Made by a program: the position numbers and the translations under genes. The notes under the pieces are model-generated. The model saw nothing but the letters and a program-made list of their open reading frames with translations. It was not told where the DNA came from and did not search any database. A stretch of DNA of 64,000 nucleotides, taken from Meghimatium bilineatum (taxonomy: Eukaryota > Mollusca > Gastropoda > Stylommatophora > Philomycidae). This document shows positions 56,889 to 64,000 of the stretch, piece by piece. The DNA is taken from assembly GCA_034231615.1 (NCBI GenBank), contig CM067299.1, positions 17,066,555 to 17,130,554 of the forward strand, read 5' to 3'. Positions within the stretch are counted from its first letter, which is position 1, and each line of letters opens with the position of its first letter.

Positions 56889-57236
56889 ATGTTTTGACTT
56901 CGTGCAATTTGTTTATTATATACCAGTCAATTGTTCATATTTCCTACAAGTTGCTTGTCGCAGTTGAGCTTCTTAACTTCTTTCAATTTGTTTAGTAAGT
57001 CACAGTCGAGTTTCCTTAATCTCTATAAGTTGTTGTGTCATCATCATAATAAAATTCATAACCCCTCGGTACAATAACAAGAAAACAAAAAGAAAATTCA
57101 TAGAGCAGTCGTCAAAGAGAAAGTGACTATTGACAATATGGAGGCATATTAGACGGCGAAACAAAATATAACTTGTAACGGGCAATACTGAATTCTGGCC
57201 TTCTGTAACATATTCGACATTGAAGTCTCACAATTA

Positions 57237-57290
57237 CATGTTTGTGTGTGTGTATGTTATGTGTGTCTTGTGTGTGTTACTTGGTAATAG
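57237..57290. repeat. Interrupted (TG)n microsatellite
   Basis: TGTTTGTGTGTGTGTATG then TTATGTGTGTCTTGTGTGTG. Confidence 0.8.
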
Positions 57291-57474
57291 TAATGATTGT
57301 CTATTTTTTTCCCTCAAATGAATGATGATTGATGGTATCCACACTTGTTAAGCGTAGCTGCAGAAACCTCAGTTGTCGCTCAAGGCAATATGTGTCCTAT
57401 TGGCTGTGTTGAGTCTATGTTTGTTCAAGGTTATCTTGATGGTTTGTGTCCACCATTTTCTTGTTCTACTTTTG

Positions 57475-57612
57475 CGTCTTGATTATTGATTAGAAAATAT
57501 CAGCACAACACGTGGGACACTGCCATAAGTGCTCCGCTTTCTGTTCCAGCAGCCAACCCAGTGTATATAGACTCAGAGTCCCGGTCAGGTGTTGATTGTA
57601 TGATCTTCAGAA
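57475..57612 (-). mobile_element. SINE-C 3' fragment
   Basis: TTGATTATTGATTAGAAAAT, CACAACACGTGGGACACTGC, CATAAGTGCTCCGCTTTCTG, CCAGCAGCCAACCCAGTGTA and ACTCAGAGTCCCGGTCAG; close to 51475 and 10010. Confidence 0.65.
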
Positions 57613-57699
57613 CTTTCCAAAAAATTTACTTTTCCTTTCCTCACCTCTAGATACTTCCATTTCTAATATTCTCTGTATGTGTACGTTCTCAGCCTCATT

Positions 57700-57890
57700 G
57701 ACATCTTATTCATCCTTGAAATGAATTTATTACTGCCTTCATCAAGTACATGTTGTTTGGTCTGGCCAATGTGTCTGCTTCAGTGATTCATACTGAGAAT
57801 ACCCTTGAAGTATATGTTGCCTATATATACTCTGCTGCCTGTCCCCGTGTACACATGGTCGTGTCGGACCTTTGGCCCTATATATAGATA
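57700..57890 (-). pseudogene. RNase H LINE, C-terminal Cys-rich tail only
   Basis: Minus strand: RPCVHGDRQQSIYRQHILQG then YSQYESLKQTHWPDQTT, the counterpart of MCTCGQAAQSAKHILQEC and RQTYWPEETT in the copy at 20581. The RNase H part is missing. Confidence 0.75.
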
Positions 57891-57974
57891 TTATTTTGTT
57901 ATAAGCTATTACAGGTATGTGGTTTGGAATCATTTGCAGAAGACGACCGAACTATTTTACGTGCAGTCGTTCGG

Positions 57975-58860
57975 TACATTAAATGAATAATATTATACCT
58001 ATTCATTTTCTTCATTTCTTGTTTTATCTAGTTTAGTAACCATTATCGCTTTTCGTAGACATTTCATTTCACATGTAACGATTTTCCTTTATTGCGAGAC
58101 TTAAAGACCATGTTTGACATTGGTAGAAGATTGTTGGTATAAAAATTGTTGATATTATCTGTGAAGTGATTTCCATCTTGATCTTTGGGTGGAGAAGTAA
58201 TGGTGAAAGTTGATAAATCACTGTGTTAGCTTTCTGACATCTTGTGTCTATTTCTCTGTCTAGTGTTCTAGTTTCGCAAACAAATGCAGACTAGATATTT
58301 ACATCTATTGGCTTGTTTGACTTTGGTGTTAACTATTGTTATATGCATTGGTGTTGCAAACTTGTTAATTTTCATAACTTCTGCTTTCTTTGTACGATAA
58401 TTTTCATGTTTTACTTCTTACATGCTATTAGCAATGCATTAATGTGGTTTTGCTAATTTTCCTCATTTTCGTATATTAAACTTTGAAGGTTGGCGTAGTA
58501 GTTCGTTGATGTCAGTATTAAATATTCATCATAAGGTTTTTTTACATTTTTTTCTCTTTGTTGATGTGAGCTTATTTATTATTCTGTATATGTATATGTT
58601 GAAAACTAGAGGTGAAAGTACGCAGACTTGTCCTATTTCAGATCTTGTTCTGAAAGGCTATGTCATTCCATTTGGTATTCTTCCTGAGCTTTGATTTTTT
58701 TTTTGGTATAACGCTTTTACATTATCTAACATCTGTCCTCTGATGTTTTAATTTTCTAATTTGTTCCCAGAGAATGTCTCTATCCGTCGAATACCTTTTC
58801 CTGATCTACAAATATTGTGTTTAGATTTTGAGTGTATTCGATTGTTCTTTAAATAGTTGT
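57975..58860 (-). pseudogene. Degenerate LINE reverse transcriptase
   Basis: Minus strand: VDQEKVFDG (decayed motif A, about 58800), FRTRSEIGQVCVLSPLVFNI (motif B, about 58650), then NTKVKQANRCKYL (about 58340) and INNFYTNNLLPMSN (about 58120). The YADD box is not readable. Plus ORFs at 58506-58694 are shadows. Confidence 0.68.
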
Positions 58861-59106
58861 TTCAATGTGAACTGTAAGGATAAGTTAAAAAAAATTTACA
58901 TTTACCAAATTGCTAGATACGCTATGAAAAGAAATAATAAATGTAAATTTGTAGGCCCTACATACGCAGCAGCCATTTTATCATATTTTGTATACGTATT
59001 ATCTGTTATTATTTATTATCTCTTTAGTCAAAGTAACATTTTATGACTTATCATTCATTTTATGACTTATTCATTTTATGACTTATCATTAGAGTTATCA
59101 CTTCAT

Positions 59107-59555
59107 ATGTGTGTTACTGCAGTGCTATATAACTTCTATACTAACATATGGATGCGAGTCTTGGACAATAAACAAACTGGAAAGTGGGAAATTAAAGGAT
59201 ATAGAGATATGGTTCTACAGAAGAATGCTGAGAATACCATGGACTGCCAGAAAAACTAATGGAGAGGTGTTGAAAGAGTCAAATGCGAAACATACCTTAA
59301 TCAACAATATAAGAAAAAGGCAATCTTCTTTTTTTGGTCCCTTCATGAGATAGGCAATTTTAGAAAACATAGTCACAACAGGCAAAATTGAAGGCAACAG
59401 AGACAGAGGGCGACAACGTGAAAAATATTAGACAGTTTGACAATCTGGCATGACAGGGAAATAACAATGATCTTGATACATAATACTGGAAACAGAGAGT
59501 TGTGGAGAGCCATGATCGTTACGCCAGCCGAAATGACACCTGATGATGATGTGTG
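59107..59555 (+). pseudogene. LINE-1F C-terminal copy
   Basis: LLQCYITSILTYGCESWTIN, KLESGKLKDIEIWFYRRMLR, IPWTARKTNGEVLKESNAKH and RKRQSSFFGPFMR*AILENI, with later frameshifts. It closely resembles 23338-23991. The tail is TGATGATGATG; ATGTGTGT at 59107 and 59548 may be the target duplication. Confidence 0.88.
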
Positions 59556-59984
59556 TGTGTTTCTACGGTATTCTTCTCTCTGTTAGATCAGTCCTGTGGA
59601 ATTGTTGGTTTAATATAAATTTTTGCTATTCAGATTGCAGTAAATATATTTGTCTTTTGTCATTAACTCTATATTGCTGTGTGTTTTCGTGCCCTGCCAT
59701 GACATAATAAGAAACCACTTGAATACCAAGATTTATTGGCCGTCGGACACGGCTGGTTGTTTCAAATGTCTGTTTAACTCGTTTGCTTATATAACAAATT
59801 GATTCATTGCTTAATGTTCCGGATGGTAAAATTATTATTTTTCTCAGCTCTGTTACCACGCATGAGAGATTGTGGCGGTCGCCCATTGCAGAATACCAAT
59901 AGGAGTAATATTATGGACGTGTCGAAAATGAACCGAAATGAAGGAAACCGGACAAAATATTTTTAGTCAAAATATATCGGACAC

Positions 59985-60238
59985 AATATCTCTAAGACAA
60001 ACTATCCCCAGATAAAATATCTACTGACAAAATATTTCCAGACAAAATATCTCCAGACAAAATATATCCAGATAAAATATCTCCAGACAAAATATATCAA
60101 AACAAAATATCTCCAGACAAAATATATCAAGATAAAATATATCAAGACAAAATATCTCCAGACAAAATATATCAAGATAAAATATATCCTGAAAAATATC
60201 TCGACAAAACATTTCCAGAGAAAATATATAAAAACAGA
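59985..60238. repeat. 15-bp minisatellite
   Basis: About sixteen copies of AAAATATCTCCAGAC with CAGATA, CAAGAC and AAAACA variants. The minus ORF with repeated CLDIFCLEIF is a periodicity artefact. Confidence 0.92.
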
Positions 60239-60850
60239 TTACACATTTTAATAAACAATTAAATGTATTAAATATTTTATACAAATTACAACAAACATTA
60301 ACAAACTATATAATGTCCGCAATAATTATAGTAAAGTCTTCAGATGATATACACTATCATACATGACAGACATGATGTCCATTGGTTGACCTCACCACTC
60401 AAGATTAATGCTCAAAATACGTATTATGTTTTTCAAGGAGATAACCGGATCGACTGGAATGTACTATTCAACCAATGTTTTAATACCATCACCAGTACGT
60501 TGGTAAACCATTTACTTCTTTTCTGGTGGTTGACAATCTGATTTTTCAATAGCGCAGATGTATGTTGTGGCTGTAACTTCCTGGCAATTATTACTGCTGC
60601 TGGATGAGATGGTTCATCATTGGATTAAATACATTGTGCCAACGTTCTACGACATCGCTTCTTCGTTTGCGGAGCTTTCCCAGAGCATTATTTCTAGTAT
60701 TCAGGTTCACATTGTAGCGGTATATGCTTGTCTGTGCTGCTACTGTAGCACAGCGTTGACAAGCACACACACACGTTGCACTTAAACACTGTGTATGTAT
60801 GGGATAAACCTAAAGACTAACAAAGAGATGATGAAATGTCACATGCAAGA
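60239..60850. other. No recognised feature
   Basis: Short ORFs at 60344-60541 and 60558-60785 show no domain. Confidence 0.4.
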
Positions 60851-60851
60851 C

Positions 60852-61460
60852 GGGAGTTCAGTCAGTCAGTTCCTCTTTTGCCAAGTTTGGCACATAGGGT
60901 GTGGATGTCATAGTTCTCCATGCTTGTCGGTCAGTTGCTAAGGATTGCAGGTCTTGTGTATGCCGGTTGATTTTTAATTCATAGATAAATGTTCTGAGCG
61001 TAGTCTTCCCTATTTTCTTTCCCCCGTCTGCTGTCCACATGAAGGCTTGTCGTGGAATTCTGTCTTTCTTCATTCTAACTATGTGGCCGATGTATGCCCA
61101 GCGGCGTTTTCTGATGATGTTCGTCACGTATTCTTGTTTTGTTTCCTCTCTTAGTATGTTGTTTGATTTGAAGTCTTTCCAATTAGTAATTGTGATTATT
61201 CTGAGGTATCTATTATCCAAGGCAACTATCTTCTTATCCATTATTGCGGTAGATTTCCTACTTTCACATCCATATTTCAATGATGGAATCACACTTGCAT
61301 TGAAAAGTCGCCGTTTGATGTGTTTACTTGCAATCTTCGATCTCCAGATGTTTGAGAGTCTGTTAAATGCGTTGGAGACGAGATTAATTCGAATCTTGAT
61401 TACTGAGTTTGTATCCCCGTTTGCTGTTATTTTGCTTCCCAAATATACGAAATTTAAAAA
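60852..61460 (-). pseudogene. LINE C-terminal region with (TGAC)n tail
   Basis: One open frame on the minus strand, about 200 residues of LINE homology: FVYLGSKITANGDTNSVIKI, RLFNASVIPSLKYGCES, NRYLRIITITNWKDFKSNNI, RRWAYIGHIVRMKKDRIPRQ and LATDRQAWRTMT, ending AKEELTD. This is the post-RT part of an RTE/CR1-type LINE distinct from LINE-1F. The frame's first 30 codons come from the hairpin at 61471. The 3' tail is (CTGA)n at 60856-60868. The frame has no stops, but RT and endonuclease are missing. Confidence 0.85.
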
Positions 61461-61470
61461 ATAACATTTT

Positions 61471-61568
61471 AAATTTAAGAATATGTTTCTGATAATGTTA
61501 AGTAAACCCCCCCCCACCCAACCAAGATGGGGGTTACTTAACATTATCAGAAACAAAATCTTAAGTTT
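61471..61568. repeat. Near-perfect hairpin
   Basis: GTTTCTGATAATGTTAAGTAA (61485-61505) is perfectly complementary to 61534-61554. The stem extends inward by CCCCC/GGGGG with one bulged A, and outward by about ten mostly paired bases. The loop is about 17 bases. Confidence 0.95.
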
Positions 61569-61885
61569 TTTTGGGAAAATTTTTGGGACAGGGAAGTCTA
61601 GATAACATAGCTACAATAAGCAAGGCAAGATAGGCAAAAGAGATCGAGGGTGAAAATGTGATAAAATTCCACCACACATGTTGACCACTCCCCACACTTG
61701 TTGCCCACTCCCCACACTTGTTGACCACTCCCTCACACTTCTTGACCACTACTCCACACTTAAAGTACAAAGTCTGACACCGTGGCATGACAAATCGTCA
61801 ACAGTGACCCTGATCAAATATACTGAAAATAGAGAATTGTGGAGATTAATGATCGCCTTCGCCAGTCGGCACGGCACCTGTTAGT
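61567..61885 (+). pseudogene. LINE-1F 3' end interrupted by a minisatellite
   Basis: FGKFLGQGSLDNIATISKA (61567-61630), IGKRDRG, then a minisatellite, then LTPWHDKSSTVTLIKYTENR and ELWRLMIAFASRHGTC (61770-61882). The ends match LINE-1F (SRHGT). The inserted 21-bp array is listed separately. Confidence 0.85.
61672..61760. repeat. 21-bp minisatellite inside a LINE fragment
   Basis: Four copies of CACACTTGTTGACCACTCCC, with GCCCACTCCC and CTTCTTGACC variants. It replaces or interrupts about 40 codons of the LINE-1F reading frame. Confidence 0.88.
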
Positions 61886-61889
61886 GATG

Positions 61890-62538
61890 GATATTGATAA
61901 ACTTAGGTCTATGTTTTAGTATACTGGTATTCGCACACCAGGTACATGCAGAAATACTCGGAGTTTTGCTTTAGAAAGAAAAAGGACAATGCGGCTCATG
62001 GTTGCTATTTGGACTGATTGTAAATTTATATATTATCTGCGGGTCACACGATCCTCAATCTGCAGCCGTGTTTTCTCCATACCACCAATCCAAGAGATAG
62101 AAATTGTCAAGAAAACGATCTACACGAACAGGGCACCTGTTTTCTCTGTAAATTGATAGCATGGTGTATATCATTTAATTTTGTCAATCACCAGACACAA
62201 GTCTAGAGACAATTTTCTCTTGTTTAACATCAAGTAAAATTGAGGTAATAAGCGTTAAAAAATAATATGTCAGCTCAAAATTATTTGCAATCATAATCAA
62301 AGTTGATGGAAAATACGCTTTAGAAAAGTCCATTAATCTCGTGTCTCTGCCTTCATATTCTAATAGAGTTATCTTGAAAATTGATTCTTTTCATTTGTAT
62401 GTCAGCCGAAGCAACATTGTTCGACATATAGCGTGTCTGGAATATAATACTTAAAAATATAATCGGTTTAAGTAAATATGTTCAGCTAATGAAAATGTCA
62501 CGAGTCAATTTTTCTTGCTTTTGTTTACTTGATATCTA
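61890..62538. other. No recognised feature
   Basis: AT-rich sequence with no assignable repeats or ORFs. Confidence 0.4.
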
Positions 62539-62539
62539 C

Positions 62540-62812
62540 ACATTTTGGAGCTGCGGTTGTGTCATTCGCTCACTGACCTGAAGACCCGGGTTTCAAACCC
62601 ACATCTATTTCGTGGTTTGAAAAAAAAAATAGTACCGTGCTTCACCCAGTCACCAAGGAAGTAGGACACCTAATGCTCTCAGAAAGTCGAGGAAATATGC
62701 CATCGCTACTGCGCATGTGCGATAGCCAATGCTAATCAAGCAGCTTCGGGTCAAGCACATAAACAGCTGAGCACTTATGGGAAACCCTGTGTTATAACGC
62801 TGGTTCATAATT
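62540..62812 (+). mobile_element. SINE-C, most complete copy
   Basis: Head GGTTGTGTCATTCGCTCACT, B box GGGTTTCAAACCC, AAAAAATAGTACCGTGCTTC, ACCCAGTCACCAAGGAAGTA, GCTGAGCACTTATGGGAAAC and a CGCTGGTTCATAAT end. The reverse complement of 1465-1745 has the same order. Confidence 0.72.
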
Positions 62813-62828
62813 TATATTACCTTTACCC

Positions 62829-63056
62829 TTATATCTGTAGCAACATATCATTCTTGTGGATAAACTCTTTGATTGTCTGCAGTTCATCTGTGGTTCCATG
62901 TATCTTTTGTTGCAAGGTTGAGCCGTCGGATCGACATTTCTCTATCAACTGTTCATACCTAAGCCAGGTCTTCGGTAATTTCTTCAGATGTCTAGTCATC
63001 TGTTCCACAAGTGGACAGCGGTGTAACAGAAAGTCAAACCTTGATAATGCGTCTAT
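62829..63056 (-). CDS. Unidentified exon-like ORF, coiled-coil-like
   Basis: Open for 75 codons on the minus strand to a TAA at 62829-62831: RFDFLLHRCPLVEQMTRHLK, KLPKTWLRYEQLIEKCR, then LQQKIHGTTDELQTIKEFIH and KNDMLLQI. The composition (many Glu, Lys, Gln, Leu) suggests helix or coiled coil, and codon use looks like a real gene. There is no ATG start, so it would be a terminal exon or a fragment. The acceptor is uncertain (CTGAATAG near 63052). It is not homologous to any LINE segment I recognised. It may belong with the exon candidate at 52180. Confidence 0.4.
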   Translation of the reverse strand: MDALSRFDFLLHRCPLVEQMTRHLKKLPKTWLRYEQLIEKCRSDGSTLQQKIHGTTDELQTIKEFIHKNDMLLQI

Positions 63057-63065
63057 TCAGTATAT

Positions 63066-63715
63066 TGTGTCATGTCCTCAGGTGAAGTGCCGAATTAGGT
63101 AGTCATAATTCATGAGTGAAACGAACATTAGTGAAATGTTGAGGAAATTTTGAATGGGGTGGTGGGGGGGGGGGGCGTAGTAATTTCACAGATTCAGTGT
63201 GTGTTATTCGAGTCAAACGAGCATAGCAGTACACAAGTAAGACAGTTATAGGAACCATCAGCATTAGACACTGGCACAATCTTCTAAATAAAACATATGA
63301 GATAATGAATAATCAACTGTTGAATGTTCTCTTGAAATAACACGAAGAAATGTATGAGTTATAGTGTATTGAATACTAAATAGACAACCGATAATGGAGA
63401 AGTCAGACATTTTTCGTGAATTCAAAGACTTTCTAGTGTATCACAACACAACAGGTTTCTTTAAGCGTTTATTTCACGGAATGCAATTTCTTAACCATCT
63501 GCGGACTCACAAACATCAAACCTAATGCCTGTTTTGGTAAGCCATAACGACTTGCCTAGGAGGAAAATCATCAGTGGAAACAAGTTTTCAGCTTAACGAT
63601 CACATGCAAAATGTTTAGTACGCAAATAACAACATGACAGAATCACAAATTCAGGCACTGTGCATATAATCAGTATTGTTAAATAGATCAATAGAAGGTG
63701 GTACTGTTTGTAGAA
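63066..63715. other. No recognised feature; polyG tract
   Basis: G12 at about 63163; otherwise unassigned. Confidence 0.4.
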
Positions 63716-63719
63716 CATA

Positions 63720-63990
63720 ATGGAAAATAGTACTCATGTGTAAAACAGGTAATGAAGTCCTACTGAATGATGACTAAAACACTACACACTATCACTAATG
63801 GATGTAAATATGATACATATAACAAAACAAAACACAGAATATAATCTACAGATGACAGTACACAGGACAAAGTCGACGTTTCGGACCAATAGGCCTTTTT
63901 CAAGACACGGACATAACATACAAACATAAAAAAACCACAAGTAAAAATGAATGCTATCCGAGTGAAATGTGGTACTAAGATAGATGAAAC
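63720..63990 (-). mobile_element. Penelope-like 3' remnant with hammerhead-like core
   Basis: Homologous to 47572-47760: AGGTAATGAAGTCCTACTGA, AACAAAACAAAACACAGAAT and CAGTACACAGGACAAAGTCG. On the minus strand the core reads CTTGAAAAAGGCCTATTGGT then CCGAAACGTCGAC (63871-63904). GAAA and GUC are intact, but CUGAUGA is degraded to UUGAAAA. Confidence 0.55.
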
Positions 63991-64000
63991 ATTATCTTTT

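Noticed and set aside
60858-61556. Full 232-residue ORF as a single protein
   Set aside because: Only the part below about 61460 is LINE homology; the N-terminal 30 codons are hairpin sequence.

Overview
The window is eukaryotic, AT-rich and dominated by repeats. It looks like a lophotrochozoan genome, most likely a mollusc. The reasons are a divergent invertebrate RasGRF gene split over very long introns, several lineages of decayed LINE (non-LTR) retrotransposons, tRNA-like SINEs, Penelope-like remnants, palindromic MITEs and about twenty minisatellites. No database could be searched, so the taxon is an inference.

The one host gene I can name is on the minus strand: the 5' part of a Ras-specific guanine nucleotide-releasing factor (RasGRF) gene. 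Four coding exons were found by splice sites, continuous phase and resemblance to vertebrate RasGRF. Exon 1 (46251-46517) holds the start and the first half of the N-terminal PH domain. Exon 2 (18699-18805) holds the second half. Exon 3 (9053-9200) is a coiled coil. Exon 4 (3794-3874) ends just before the expected IQ motif. Together they give 201 codons in one frame. The introns are about 27.4, 9.5 and 5.2 kb. The IQ, DH, second PH, REM and CDC25 exons should lie beyond position 1. Upstream of the gene (46.5-64 kb) two or three exon-like ORFs remain unidentified.

The introns and upstream region are a museum of mobile elements. One LINE family, called LINE-1F here (3' protein end ...SRHGT), has a nearly intact 5'-truncated copy with a 10-bp target duplication (11971-13171), a long frameshifted copy (23330-26140), short copies at 53465, 59107 and 61567, and two older relics at 8130 and 9330. 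A second lineage carries RNase H (20593-21506, 12-bp target duplication; 57700; and a related type at 6390 and 7080). A third ends in a C2H2-like finger (33405, 50940). Others are at 34945, 43336, 49875, 53730, 57975 and 60858. A degenerate DDE transposase lies at 27221-28085.

Non-autonomous elements form families visible within the window itself. SINE-A (tRNA-like head, four copies), SINE-B (3' end in GAAGAAGAA, nine or so copies or pieces), SINE-C (tRNA-like B box, seven pieces), a palindromic MITE (five copies) and a second MITE with GTCCATAAATTACGTCA ends (three copies). SINE-B shares its 3' terminus with the RNase H LINE at 20593, which suggests that LINE mobilises it. Two Penelope-like fragments carry a decayed hammerhead-ribozyme-like core.

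Tandem arrays include a 2-kb satellite at 30535-32545, a 0.5-kb AACC/AACT tetranucleotide tract at 52442-52966, and minisatellites of 15 to 57 bp. Many long ORFs in these arrays are artefacts of repeat periodicity. I found no convincing evidence of an undescribed autonomous system. The points most worth following are the RasGRF gene model, the hammerhead-like cores, the SINE/LINE pairing and the unidentified exon-like ORFs.
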